NCBI GenBank assembly: GCA_964036315.1
Contig: CAXIWW010000817.1
Coordinates: 5,677,501 to 5,741,500 of the forward strand
Origin: Acanthosepion esculentum
Taxonomy: Eukaryota; Mollusca; Cephalopoda; Sepiida; Sepiidae
Direction: 5' to 3'
DNA length: 64,000 bases
Shown here one piece after another: positions 24,004 to 37,335 of the stretch; within the stretch, counting starts at the first letter, position 1, and each line of letters begins with the position of its first letter. The notes under the pieces were generated by a model. It did no database searches, was not told the origin of the DNA, and was given only the letters and a program-made list of their open reading frames with translations. A program made the position numbers and the translations under genes.

Positions 24004-27000
24004 TGATCGTCTAATGTAAGATTTTAGACTACGTCAAGCAGCTTTGCCTCTGACCTGTTGGCTTCCGGTCCATATTTCTGCGTCTTGTGTAATATGATAC
24101 ACTACGTCCAGCAGCCCTGTTTCTGATCTCTTGGTTTCTGGTGCATATTTGAGCGTCTAATGTAAAAAGATAAACTACGTCCAGCAGCATCGCCTCTGAT
24201 CTGTTGGTTTCCGGTCCATATTTGAGCGTCTAATGTAAGATTTTAGACTACGCCCAGCAGCATGGCCTCTGACCTGTATGCTTCCGGTCAATATATGAGC
24301 GTCTTGTGTAAGATATTACACTACGTGCAGCAGCCATGATTCTGATCTGTTGGTTTCTGGTGCATATTTGAGAATCTAATGTAAAAAGATAAACTACGTC
24401 CAGCAGCATGGCCTCTGATCTGTTGGTTTCCGGACCATATTTGAGCGTCTAATGTAAGATTTTAGACTACATGCAGAAGCATGGCTTCTGACCTGTTGGC
24501 TTCCGGTCCATATTTGAGAGTCTTTTGTAAGATGATACACTACGTCCAGCAGCCATGATTCTGATCTGTTGGTTTCTGGTTCATATTTCAGCGTCTGATG
24601 TAAAAAGATAAACTACGTCCAGCAGCATGGCTTCTGATCTGTTGGTTTCCGGTCCATATTTGAGCGTCTAATGTAAGATTTGAGACTACGTCCAGCAGCA
24701 TTGCCTCTGACTTGTTGGCTTTCGGTCCATATTTGTGCGTCTTGTGTAAGATGATACACTACGTCCCGCAGCCATGATTCTGATCTGTTGGTTTCTGGTG
24801 CATATTTGAGCGTATAATGTAAAAAGATAAACTACGTCCAGCAGCATGGCCTCTGATCTGTTGGTTTCCGGTCCATATTTGAGAACTAATGTAAGATTTT
24901 AGAATACGTCCAGCAGCATGGCCCTTGACCTGTTGGCTTCCGGTCCATATTTGTGCGTCTTGTGTATGGTGATAAACTATGTCCAGCAGCCATGATTCAG
25001 ATCTCTTGGTTTCTGGTACAAATTTTAGCGTCTAATGTAAAAAGATAAACTACGTCCTGCAACATGGCATCTGATCTGTTTGTTTCCCGTCCATATTTGT
25101 GCGTCTAATGTAAGATTTAGACTACCTCCAGCAGCATGGCCTCTCCCCTGTTGGCTTCTGGTCCATATTGGAGCGTCTTGTGTAAGATGATACACTAAGT
25201 CCAGCAGCCCGGTTTCTGATCTGTTGGTTTCTGGTGCATATTTGAGCGTCTAATGTAAAAAGATAAACTACGTCTAGCAGCATGGCCTCTGATCTGTTGG
25301 TTTCCGGACCATATTTGAGCGTATAATATAAGATTTTAGACTACATGCAGCAGCATGGCCTCTGACCTGTTGGCTTCCGGTCCATATTTTAGTGTCTCGT
25401 GTAAGATGATACACTACGTCCAGCAGACATGATTCTGATCTGTTGGTTTCTGTACATATTTGAGCGTCTAATGTAAATAGATAAACTACGTCCAGTAGCA
25501 CGGCCTCTGATCTGTTGGTTTCCCGTCCATATTTGAGCGTCTAATGTAATATATTAGAATACGTCAAGCAGCATGGCATCTGACCTGTTGGCTTCCGGTC
25601 CATATTTGAGCGTCTTGTGTAAGATGATACACTACGTCCAGCAGCCCTGTTACTGATATCTTGGTTTCTGGTGAATTTTCGAGCGTCTAATGTACAAAGA
25701 TAAACTACGTCCAGCAGCATGGCCTCTGACCTGTTGGCTTCCGGTCCATATTTGAGCGTCATGTTTAAGATGATACACTACGTCCAGCAGCCCTGTTTCT
25801 GATCTGTTGGTGACTGGTGTATATTTGAGCGTCTAATGTAAAAAGATAAACTACGTCCAGCAGCATGGCCTCTGATCAGTTGGCTTTCGGTCCATATTTG
25901 AGCGTCTTGTGTAAGATGATACACTACGTCCAGCAGCCATGAATCGGATCTGTTGGTTTCTGGTAATGTAAAAAGATTAAAACGACCAGCAGCATGGCCT
26001 CTGATCTGTTGTATTCCCGACCATATTTGAGCGTCTAATGTAAGATTTTAGACGACGTCCAACAGCATTGCCTCTGACCTGTTGGCTTCGGGTCCATATT
26101 TGAGCGTCTCGCGTAAGATGATACACTACGTCCAGCAGCCCTGTTTCTGATCTCTTGGTTTCTGGTGCATATTTGAGCGTCTAATGTAAAAAGATAAACT
26201 ACGACCAGCAGCATGGCCTCTGATCTGTTGGTTTCCGGTCCATATTTGGGCGTCTAATGTAAGATTTTAGACTACGTCCAGCAGCATGGACTCTGACCTG
26301 TTGGCTTCCGGTCCATATTTGAGGGTTTTGTGTAAAATTATACACTACTTCCAGCAGCCCTGTTTCTGATATCTTGGATTCTGGTGCATATTTGAGCGTC
26401 TAATGTAAAAAGATAAACTACGACCAGCAGCATGGCTTCTGATCTGTTGGTTTCCGGTCCATATTTGAGCATCGAATATAAGATTTTAGAATACATTCAG
26501 CAGCATGGCCTCTGACCTGTTGGCTTCCGGTCCATATTTGAGCGTTTTGTTTAAGATGATACACTACGTCCAGCAGCCATGATTCTGATATGTTGGTTTC
26601 TGGTGCATATTTGAACGTCTAATCTAAAAATATAAACTACGTCTAGCAGCATGGCCTCTGATCTGTTGGTTTCCGGTCCATATTTGAGCGTTTTGTGTAA
26701 AATGATACACTACTTCCAGCAGCCCTGTTCCTGATATCTTGGTTTCTGGTGCATATTTGAGCGTCTAATATAAAAAGATAAACTACCTCCAGCAGCATGG
26801 CCTCTGATCTGTTGGATTCTGGTGCATATTTGAGCGTCTAATGTAAAAAGATAAACTACATCCAACAGCATGGCCTCTGATATGATGGTTTCCGGTCCAT
26901 ATTTGAGCGTCTAATGTAAGGATTAGACTACGTCTATCAGCATGGCCTCTGACCTGTTGGCTTCCGGTCCATATTTGAGCGTCTTGTGTAAGATGATACA

Positions 27001-27120
27001 CTACGGCCAGCAGCAACGATTCTGATCTGTTTTTTCTGGTGCATATTAGAGCGTCTAATGTAAAAAAATAAACTACGTCCAGCAGCATGGCCTCTGATCT
27101 GTTGTTTTCCGGTCCATATT
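24004..27120 (+). repeat. 3117-bp tandem duplication, first copy
   Basis: The marker TGATCGTCTAATG occurs at 24004 and 27121, and every stretch I compared is the same at offset 3117. That includes rare changes such as the short monomer near 25970, GTAAGGATTAGAC near 26925 and CAACGATTCTG near 27012. The first part of this copy (to about 25388) is also the second copy of the 1458-bp duplication. Length is about 43 monomers less small deletions. Confidence 0.9.
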
Positions 27121-30100
27121 TGATCGTCTAATGTAAGATTTTAGACTACGTCAAGCAGCTTTGCCTCTGACCTGTTGGCTTCCGGTCCATATTTCTGCGT
27201 CTTGTGTAATATGATACACTACGTCCAGCAGCCCTGTTTCTGATCTCTTGGTTTCTGGTGCATATTTGAGCGTCTAATGTAAAAAGATAAACTACGTCCA
27301 GCAGCATCGCCTCTGATCTGTTGGTTTCCGGTCCATATTTGAGCGTCTAATGTAAGATTTTAGACTACGCCCAGCAGCATGGCCTCTGACCTGTATGCTT
27401 CCGGTCAATATATGAGCGTCTTGTGTAAGATATTACACTACGTGCAGCAGCCATGATTCTGATCTGTTGGTTTCTGGTGCATATTTGAGAATCTAATGTA
27501 AAAAGATAAACTACGTCCAGCAGCATGGCCTCTGATCTGTTGGTTTCCGGACCATATTTGAGCGTCTAATGTAAGATTTTAGACTACATGCAGAAGCATG
27601 GCTTCTGACCTGTTGGCTTCCGGTCCATATTTGAGAGTCTTTTGTAAGATGATACACTACGTCCAGCAGCCATGATTCTGATCTGTTGGTTTCTGGTTCA
27701 TATTTCAGCGTCTGATGTAAAAAGATAAACTACGTCCAGCAGCATGGCTTCTGATCTGTTGGTTTCCGGTCCATATTTGAGCGTCTAATGTAAGATTTGA
27801 GACTACGTCCAGCAGCATTGCCTCTGACTTGTTGGCTTTCGGTCCATATTTGTGCGTCTTGTGTAAGATGATACACTACGTCCCGCAGCCATGATTCTGA
27901 TCTGTTGGTTTCTGGTGCATATTTGAGCGTATAATGTAAAAAGATAAACTACGTCCAGCAGCATGGCCTCTGATCTGTTGGTTTCCGGTCCATATTTGAG
28001 AACTAATGTAAGATTTTAGAATACGTCCAGCAGCATGGCCCTTGACCTGTTGGCTTCCGGTCCATATTTGTGCGTCTTGTGTATGGTGATAAACTATGTC
28101 CAGCAGCCATGATTCAGATCTCTTGGTTTCTGGTACAAATTTTAGCGTCTAATGTAAAAAGATAAACTACGTCCTGCAACATGGCATCTGATCTGTTTGT
28201 TTCCCGTCCATATTTGTGCGTCTAATGTAAGATTTAGACTACCTCCAGCAGCATGGCCTCTCCCCTGTTGGCTTCTGGTCCATATTGGAGCGTCTTGTGT
28301 AAGATGATACACTAAGTCCAGCAGCCCGGTTTCTGATCTGTTGGTTTCTGGTGCATATTTGAGCGTCTAATGTAAAAAGATAAACTACGTCTAGCAGCAT
28401 GGCCTCTGATCTGTTGGTTTCCGGACCATATTTGAGCGTATAATATAAGATTTTAGACTACATGCAGCAGCATGGCCTCTGACCTGTTGGCTTCCGGTCC
28501 ATATTTTAGTGTCTCGTGTAAGATGATACACTACGTCCAGCAGACATGATTCTGATCTGTTGGTTTCTGTACATATTTGAGCGTCTAATGTAAATAGATA
28601 AACTACGTCCAGTAGCACGGCCTCTGATCTGTTGGTTTCCCGTCCATATTTGAGCGTCTAATGTAATATATTAGAATACGTCAAGCAGCATGGCATCTGA
28701 CCTGTTGGCTTCCGGTCCATATTTGAGCGTCTTGTGTAAGATGATACACTACGTCCAGCAGCCCTGTTACTGATATCTTGGTTTCTGGTGAATTTTCGAG
28801 CGTCTAATGTACAAAGATAAACTACGTCCAGCAGCATGGCCTCTGACCTGTTGGCTTCCGGTCCATATTTGAGCGTCATGTTTAAGATGATACACTACGT
28901 CCAGCAGCCCTGTTTCTGATCTGTTGGTGACTGGTGTATATTTGAGCGTCTAATGTAAAAAGATAAACTACGTCCAGCAGCATGGCCTCTGATCAGTTGG
29001 CTTTCGGTCCATATTTGAGCGTCTTGTGTAAGATGATACACTACGTCCAGCAGCCATGAATCGGATCTGTTGGTTTCTGGTAATGTAAAAAGATTAAAAC
29101 GACCAGCAGCATGGCCTCTGATCTGTTGTATTCCCGACCATATTTGAGCGTCTAATGTAAGATTTTAGACGACGTCCAACAGCATTGCCTCTGACCTGTT
29201 GGCTTCGGGTCCATATTTGAGCGTCTCGCGTAAGATGATACACTACGTCCAGCAGCCCTGTTTCTGATCTCTTGGTTTCTGGTGCATATTTGAGCGTCTA
29301 ATGTAAAAAGATAAACTACGACCAGCAGCATGGCCTCTGATCTGTTGGTTTCCGGTCCATATTTGGGCGTCTAATGTAAGATTTTAGACTACGTCCAGCA
29401 GCATGGACTCTGACCTGTTGGCTTCCGGTCCATATTTGAGGGTTTTGTGTAAAATTATACACTACTTCCAGCAGCCCTGTTTCTGATATCTTGGATTCTG
29501 GTGCATATTTGAGCGTCTAATGTAAAAAGATAAACTACGACCAGCAGCATGGCTTCTGATCTGTTGGTTTCCGGTCCATATTTGAGCATCGAATATAAGA
29601 TTTTAGAATACATTCAGCAGCATGGCCTCTGACCTGTTGGCTTCCGGTCCATATTTGAGCGTTTTGTTTAAGATGATACACTACGTCCAGCAGCCATGAT
29701 TCTGATATGTTGGTTTCTGGTGCATATTTGAACGTCTAATCTAAAAATATAAACTACGTCTAGCAGCATGGCCTCTGATCTGTTGGTTTCCGGTCCATAT
29801 TTGAGCGTTTTGTGTAAAATGATACACTACTTCCAGCAGCCCTGTTCCTGATATCTTGGTTTCTGGTGCATATTTGAGCGTCTAATATAAAAAGATAAAC
29901 TACCTCCAGCAGCATGGCCTCTGATCTGTTGGATTCTGGTGCATATTTGAGCGTCTAATGTAAAAAGATAAACTACATCCAACAGCATGGCCTCTGATAT
30001 GATGGTTTCCGGTCCATATTTGAGCGTCTAATGTAAGGATTAGACTACGTCTATCAGCATGGCCTCTGACCTGTTGGCTTCCGGTCCATATTTGAGCGTC

Positions 30101-30237
30101 TTGTGTAAGATGATACACTACGGCCAGCAGCAACGATTCTGATCTGTTTTTTCTGGTGCATATTAGAGCGTCTAATGTAAAAAAATAAACTACGTCCAGC
30201 AGCATGGCCTCTGATCTGTTGTTTTCCGGTCCATATT
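27121..30237 (+). repeat. 3117-bp tandem duplication, second copy
   Basis: This copy repeats 24004-27120 and I saw no difference in the parts compared, including three open frames whose translations agree residue for residue. It ends where TTTTAGCGTCTAATG (30238) replaces the TTTGATCGTC that opens the copy. It shares the derived single-base variants of copy one that are absent from 22474-23931, so it arose after the 1458-bp event. A false duplication in assembly cannot be excluded. Confidence 0.9.
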
Positions 30238-33059
30238 TTAGCGTCTAATGTAAGATATTAGACTACGTCTAGCAGCATGGCCTCTGACCTGTTGGCTTCC
30301 GGTCCATATTTGAGCGTCTTGTGTAAGATGATACACAACATCCAGCAGCCATGATTTTGATGTCTTGGTTTCTGGTGCATATTTGAGCGTCTAATGTAAA
30401 AAGATAAACTACGGCCAGCAGCATAGATTCTGATCTGTTGGTTTCCGGTGCATATTTAAGCGTGTAATGTAAGATTTTAGACTACGTCCTGCAGCATGGC
30501 CTCCGAACTGTTGGCTTCCGTTCCATATTTGAGCGTCTTGTGTAAGAAGATACACTACGCCCAGCAGCCATGATTCTGATCTGTTGGATTCTGGTGCATA
30601 TTTGAGCGTCTAATGTAAAAAGATAGACTACGACCAGCAGCATGGCCTCTGATCTGTTGGTTTCCCGTCCATATTTGAGCGTCTAATGTAAGATTTTAGA
30701 CTACGTCCAGCAGCATAACCTCTGTCCGTTTGGCTTCCGGTCCATATTTGAGCGTCTTGTGTAAGATGATACACTACATCCAGCAGCCCTGTTTCTGATC
30801 TCTTGGTTTCTGATGCATATTTTAGCGTCATGTGTAAGATTATACACTACGTCCAGCTGCCATGATTCTGATCTGTTGGTTTCTGGTGCATATTTGAGCG
30901 TCTAATGTAAAAAGATAAACTACGACCAGCAGCATGGCCTCTGATCTGTTGGTTTCCGGTCCATATTTGAGAATCGAATGTAAGATTTTAGAATACATGC
31001 AGCAGCATGGCCTCTGACATGTTGGCTTCCCGTCCATATTTGAGCATATTGTGTAAAATGATACACTACGTCCAGCAGACATGATTCTGATCTGTTCGTT
31101 TCTGTACCTATTTCAGCGTCTAATGTTAATACATAAACTACGTCCAGCAGCACGGCCTCTGATCTGTTGGTTTCCCGTCCATATTTGAGCGTCTAATGTA
31201 AGATATTAGAATACGTCCAGCAGCATGGCATCAGACTTGTTGGCTTCCTGTCCTGATTTGAGCGTCTTGTGTAAGATGATACACTACGTCCAGCAGCCCT
31301 GTTACTGATATCTTGGTTTCTGGTGAATTTTTGAGCGTCTAATGTACAAAGATATACTACGACCAGCAGCATGGCCTCTGACCTGTTGATTTCCGGTCCA
31401 TATTTAGCGTCTTGTGTAAGATGGTACACTACGTCCAGCAGCCATGATTCTGATCTGTTGGTTTCTGGTGCATATTTTGAGCGTCTAATTTAAAAAGATA
31501 AACTGCGTCCAGCAGCATGGCCTCTGATTTGTTGGTTTGCCGTACATATTTGAGCGTCTAATGTAAGATTTTAGACGACGTCCAACAGCATTGCCTCTGA
31601 CATGTTGGCTTCCGGTCCATATTTGAGCGTCTTGTGTAAAATGATACACTACGTCCAGCAGTCATGATTCTGATCTCTTGGTTTCTGGTGCATATTTGAG
31701 CGTCTAATGTAAAAAGATAAACTACGACCAGCAGCATGGCCTCTGATCTGTTGCTTTACGGTCCATATTTGAGCGTCTAATATAAGATTTTAGAATAGGT
31801 TCAGCTGCATGGCCTCTGACCTGTTGGCTTCCGGTCCATATTTGAGCGTCATGTTTAAGATGATACACTACGTCCAGCAGCCCTGTTTCTGATCTGTTGG
31901 TGTCTGGTGTATATTTGAGCGTCTAATGTAAAAAAATAAACTACGTCCAGCAGCATGGCCTCTGACCTTTTGGCTTCCGGTCCATATTTGAGCGTCTTGT
32001 GTAAGATGATACACTACGTCCAGCAGCCCTGTTTCTGATCTCTTGGTTTCTGGTGCATATTTAAGCGTCTAATGTAAAAAGATAAATTACGTCCAGCAGC
32101 ATGGCCTCTGATCTGTTGGTTTCCGGTCCATATTTGAGCGTCTAATGTAAGATATTAGACTACGTCCAGCAGCATGGTCTCTGACCTGTTGGTTTCCGGT
32201 CCATATTTGAGCGTCTTATGTAAGATGATAGACAACGTCCAGCAGCCATGATTTTGATCTCTTGGTTTCTGTTGCATATTTGAGCGTCTAATGGAAAAAG
32301 ATAAACTACATCCAGCAGCAAGGCCTCAGATCCGTTTGATTCCGGTCCATATTTGAGCGTCTAATGTAAGATTTTAGACTACGTCCAGCAGCATGGCCTC
32401 TCACCTGTTAGCTTCCGGTCCATATTTGAGCGTCTTGTGTAAGATGATACACTACGTCCAGCAGTCATGATTCTGATCTCTTGGTTTCTGGTACATATTT
32501 GAGCGTCTAATGTAAAAAGATAAACTTTGTCCATCAGCATGGCCTCTGATCTGTTGTTTTCCGGTCCATATTTCTAATGTAAGATTTTAGACTACGTCCA
32601 GCAGCATGCCTCTGACCTGTTAGCTTCCGGTCCATATTTGATCGTCTTGTGTAAGATGATACACTACGTCCAGCAGCCATGATTCTGATCTGTTGTTTCC
32701 TGGTTCATATTTGAGCGTCTAATGTAAAAAGATAAACTACGACCAGCAGCATGGCCTCTGATCGGTTGGTTTGCGGTCCATATTTTAGCGTCTAATGTAA
32801 CATTTTAGACTACGTCCAGCAGTATGGACTCTGACCTCTTGGCTTCCGGTCCATATTTGAGCGTCTTGTGTAAGATGATACACTACGTCCAGCAGCCCTG
32901 CTTCTGATCTCTTGGTTTCTTGTGCATATTTGAGCGTCTAATGTAAAAAGATAAACTACGTCATGCAGCATGGCCTCTGATAAGTTGGTTTCTGGTCCAT
33001 ATTTGAGCGTCCAATGTAAGATTTTAGACTACGTCAGGCAGCATGGCTTCTGATCTGTT

Positions 33060-34245
33060 GGTGTCCAATTGTCTGGAATTTCATTTGGTCAGATAGTAAA
33101 AAGTACAGCTTTCACCAGGTGCGCGGTATGTCGTCTGACAATTTACAGCGTCCGAATTCCAGTGTGCACAATAAGATTGCAATTCTAATTTTGCCTTTTT
33201 ATAGAATCCACAGAATATTGCTGTCCAATTTTCGGGAATATCTTGCCTTATTCATAATTACAAAAGCTTTTTCGTCACCTTGATTAGAGTCGAGTCGAAA
33301 TTCAACGGTATGGGGACCCTTGTTAGCTCATTTGCGGAAATTGTCATGCGGCCCTAAACTGGGAAATCAGTCATATTTCACTTGTTTATAACTTTTTTTC
33401 CAGTAAAAGAAATATTTTCAAAATGGGTATCAAATTTTGTGCAATTGTTTGATTTGTTTATGTTTACAGGGATTTTTCATTTGCTCAGATAGTAAAAATT
33501 ACAGCTTTCACCAGGTGCGCAGTATGACGTCTGACAATTTACAGCGTCCGAATTCCAGTGTGCACAATAAGACTGCATTTCTAATTTTTCCTTTTTATAG
33601 AATCCACAAAATATTCGTGTCCTATTGTCGGGAATTTCTTGCCTTATCCATAATTACAAATGTTTTTTCAACAGCTTGAATAGAGTCGAGGCGAAATTCA
33701 ACGGTATGGGGACTTGTGTTAGACCCTTTGCGGAAATTGTCATGCGGATTAAACTGGGTAACCAGTCATATTTCACCTGTTTATAACTTTTTTCCAGTAA
33801 AAGAAATATTTTCAAAATGGGTATCAAATTGTGTGCAATTAGTTGATTTGTCTATGTGTACAGGGATTTTTCATTTGCTCAGATAGTAAAAAGGACAGCT
33901 TTCACCATGTGCGCCGTATGTCGTCTGACAATTTACAGCGTCCGAATTCCAGTGTGCACAATAAGACTCCATTTCTACTTTTGTCTTTTTGTAGAATCCA
34001 CAAAATATTGCTGTCCAATTTTCGGGAATATCTTGACTTATTCTTAATTACAAAAGTTTTTTCGACACCTTGATTATAGTCGAGTCTAAATTCAAAGGTA
34101 TGGGGACTTGTGTTAGCTCATTTGCGGAAATTGTCATGCGTCCCTAAACTGGGAAATCAGTCATATTTCACTTGTTTGTAAATTTTTCCAGTAAAATAAA
34201 TATTTTCAAATGGGTATCAAATTGTGTGCAATTATTTGATTTGTC
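33060..34245 (+). repeat. Family B satellite, left arm of block 2
   Basis: About three B units. The junction with A (33060-33066, GGTGTCC) is the same as at 5467. Just after it, GTCTGGAATTTC jumps to ATTTGGTCAGATAG, so about 230 bp of the first unit is missing relative to block 1. The array ends inside a unit at TTATTTGATTTGTC (34245), where inverted C starts. The 80- and 76-codon frames at 33437 and 33843 are the recurring B translation. Confidence 0.93.
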
Positions 34246-34840
34246 GGCCGCTACAAATCGACATATCCTGGCTCTTTTGTGACAGCTTCCTTACAAGCAG
34301 TCTCAGGCAGCCGCTAGTCCACTTCTCCTGACTTTTTGTGCCAATTGCCTTACAAGCAATCCCAGGCTGCTATGAACCGATTTCTCATGGCTCATTTGTG
34401 GCATCTGCCTTACAAGCATTCTCAGGCTGCAGCAATATGAATTCTCCTGGCTTTTTGTGCGAATTGCCTTACAAGCAATCCCAGGCGCGTACGAGCCGAT
34501 TTCTCCAGGCTCTTTTGTGGCAACTGCCTTACAAGAAATCTCAGGCTGCTACAAGCCGAAGTCTCCTGGAGCTTTTGTGACAACTGCCTTACAAACAATG
34601 CCAGGGTGCTACGAGCCGACTTCTCCTGACTCTTTTGTGAAAACTGCCTTACAAGTAATATCAGGCTGCTACAAAACGACATCTACTGTCTCTTTTGTGA
34701 AACTGCCTTACAAGCAATCTCAGGCCGCTACAAGCCGAATACGCCTGACTCTTTTGTGAAATTGCCTTGCAAGCAATATCAGGCTGCTACAAATCGTCAT
34801 CTCCTTCTCTTTTGTGAAAACTGCCTAAAAGTAATCTCAG
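34246..34840 (-). repeat. Family C satellite, inverted segment, block 2
   Basis: About ten C monomers in reverse orientation (repeated TTACAAGCAATCTCAGG). It starts with GGCCGCTACAAATCG directly after B. It ends at GTAATCTCAG, where forward C (TAAGGCTGTTGTCAC) begins at 34841. Its variant order differs from the inverted segment of block 1, so the two inversions are not simple copies although they occupy the same position between B and forward C. Confidence 0.9.
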
Positions 34841-35965
34841 TAAGGCTGTTGTCACAAAAAAGCCCGACGTATTCGGCTTGTAGCAGGCTGAGATTTATTG
34901 TAAGGCAGTTTTAAAAAAAGAGACAGGAGATGTCGTTTTGTAGGAGTCTGCGATTGCTTTTAAGGCAGTTTTCACAAAAGAGACAAGAGAAGTCGGTTCG
35001 TAGACGACTGGGCTTGCTTGTAAGTCAATACGCACAAAAAGCCAGGAGAATTCATATTGCTGCAGCCTGAGAATGCTTGTAAGGCAGATACCACAAATGA
35101 GCCAGGAGAAATCGGTTCGTAGCAGCCGGGGATTGCTTGTAAGGCAATTAGCACAAAAAATCAGGAGAATTGGACTAACGGCAGCCTGAGATTGCTTGTA
35201 AAGCAGTTGTGACAAAAGAGCCAGGATATGTCGATTTGTAGCGGCCTGAGATTGCTTGTAAGGCAGTTACCACAAAAGAGCCAGGAGAAATCGGCACTTA
35301 GCCGCCTGGGATTGCTTTTAAGGCAATTGGCACAAAAAGTCAGGAGAACTGTGCTGGCGGCAGACTGAGATTGCTTGTAAGGCAGTTGTCACAAAAGAGA
35401 AGGAGATGACGATTTGTAGCAGCCTGATAGTACTTGTAAGGCAGTTTTCACAAAAGAGCCAAGAGAAGTCGTCTCATAGCAGCCTGACATTTCTTGTAAG
35501 GCAGTTGCCACAAAATGGCCAGGAGAAAACGGCTCGTAGTCGCCTGGGATTGCTTGTAAGACAATTCGCACAAAAAGCCAAAGGAATTCATATTGCTGCA
35601 GCCTGAGAATGCTTGTAAGGTAGTTGTAACAAAAGAGCCAGCATATGTCGATTTGTAGCGGCCTGAGATTCTTGTAAGGCAGTTTCACAAAAGAGCCATG
35701 CGTATTCGGCTTGTAGCAGGCTGAGATTGCTTGTAACGCAGTTTTAAAAAAAGAGACAGGAGATGTCGTTTGTAGCAGCCTGAGATTGCTTTTAAGGCAG
35801 ATTTCACAAAAGAGACAAGAGAAGTCGGTTCGTAGACGCCTGGGATTGCTTGTAAGGCAAATTGCACAAAAGAGCCAGGAGAATTCGGCTTGCAGCAGCC
35901 TGAGATTGCTTGTTTTGCAGTTGTCACAAATGAGCCATGATATGTCGATTTGTAGCAGCCTGACA
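34841..35965 (+). repeat. Family C satellite, left arm of block 2
   Basis: About 19 forward C monomers, roughly half the length of the matching arm in block 1. Variants such as GGACTAACGGCAGCC, the GCAATTGGCACAAAAAGTC type and the GTTTTAAAAAAAGAGACAGG type appear in an order like that of other C arms. The array stops inside a monomer at GTAGCAGCCTGACAT, followed by D text. Low-level open frames follow the 60-bp period. Confidence 0.93.
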
Positions 35966-36390
35966 TGGGTTGGGGGTCGTATGCGTGGGACTTTCTGGGA
36001 CTGTCCCCTGGGTGGGGGTGTCGTCTGCGTAGGACATTGTGGGACTGGGGGTCGTCTGCGTGGGACTTTCTGGGACTGGGGGTTGACCGCGTGGGACTTT
36101 CTGGGACAGTCTCCAGGGTGGGGGGTCGTCTTTTTGGGACGTTCTGGGACTGTCTCCTGGGTGGAGGGTCGTCTTCGTGGGACTTTCTCGGACTGGGGCT
36201 CGTCGGCGTGGGACTTTCTGGGACTGGGGATCGTCTGCGTGGGACTTTCTGGGACTGTCTCCTGGGTGGGGGGTCGTCTGCGTGGGACTTTCTGGGACTG
36301 TGGGTTGTCAAAGTGGGACTTTCTGGGACTGTCTCCTGGGTGGGGGTCGTCTGCGTGGGAAGTTCTGGGACTGTCTCCTGGGTGGGGGGT

Positions 36391-36832
36391 CGTCAGTTTG
36401 GGTCTTTCTGGGACTGTCTCCTGGGTGGGGGGTCGTCTGCATGGGACTTTCTTGGACTGTGACTGGTCTGCGTGGGACATTCTGGGACTGGTGGTCGTCT
36501 ACGTGGGACTTTCTTGTACTGTCCCTGGGTTGGGGGTCGTCTGCGTGGGACTTTCTGGGACTGGGGGTCGTCTGCGTATGACTTTCTGGGACTGTCTCCT
36601 GGGTGGGGGGTCGTCAGTTTGGGTCTTTCTGGGACTGTCTCCTGGGTGTGGGGTCGTCTGCATGGGACTTTCTTGGACTGTGACTGGTCTGCGTGGGACA
36701 TTCTGGGACTGGTGGTCGTCTACGTGGGACTTTCTTGTACTGTCCCTGGGTTGGGGGTCGTCTGCGTGGGACTTTCTGGGACTGGGGGTCGTCTGCGTGG
36801 GACTTTCTGGGACTGTCTCCTGGGTGGGCGGT
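36391..36832 (+). repeat. 221-bp tandem duplication in D array 2
   Basis: Two adjacent copies, 36391-36611 and 36612-36832, each begin CGTCAGTTTGGGTC and carry the rare variants CTGTGACTGGTCTGCG and TTCTTGTACTGTCCC in the same order. Few differences are visible, so the event is recent relative to unit divergence. Confidence 0.85.
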
Positions 36833-37335
36833 CGTCTGCGTAGGTCTTTCTGGGTCTCTCTCCTGGGTGGGGGTCGTCTGCGTGGGATATCTGGGACTGT
36901 CTCCTGGGTGGGCGGTCGTCTGCGTGGGACTTTCTGGGACTGGGTTCGTCTGCGTGGGTCTTTCTGGGACTGGCTCCTGGGTGAGGGTCGTCTTCGTGGG
37001 ACTTTCTGGGACTGTCTCCTGGGTGGGGAGTCGTCTGCGTGGGACTTTCTGGGACTGGGGGTCGTCTGCGTGGGACTTCCTCGGACTGTCTCCTGACTGG
37101 GGGGTCGTCTGCGTGGAAATTTCTGTGCCTGTCTCCTGGGTGGGGGTCGTATGCGTGGGACTTTCTGGGACTGTCTCCTGGGTGTGGTGTTGTCTCCTGG
37201 GGGGGGTCGTCTGCGTGGGACTTTCTTGGACTGGGGGTCGTCTGCGTGGGACTTTCTGGGACTGTCTCCTGGGTGGGGGTCGTCTGCGCGGGACTTTCTG
37301 GGACTGGGGGTCGTCTGCGTGGGACTCTCTGGGAC

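Larger units (their letters stand above)
19632..33066 (+). repeat. Family A satellite array 2
   Basis: About 13.4 kb and roughly 184 monomers of 73 bp, mostly in the A1-A2-A3 order (219-bp period), lie between the two composite blocks. Register slips occur, for example two consecutive A2-A3 pairs near 25725-25940. The array contains a 1458-bp and a 3117-bp tandem duplication, and a monomer with about 16 bases missing near 25970 (copied at 29087). Only periodic open frames are found. It ends in the A1 monomer cut by B at 33060-33066. Confidence 0.95.
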
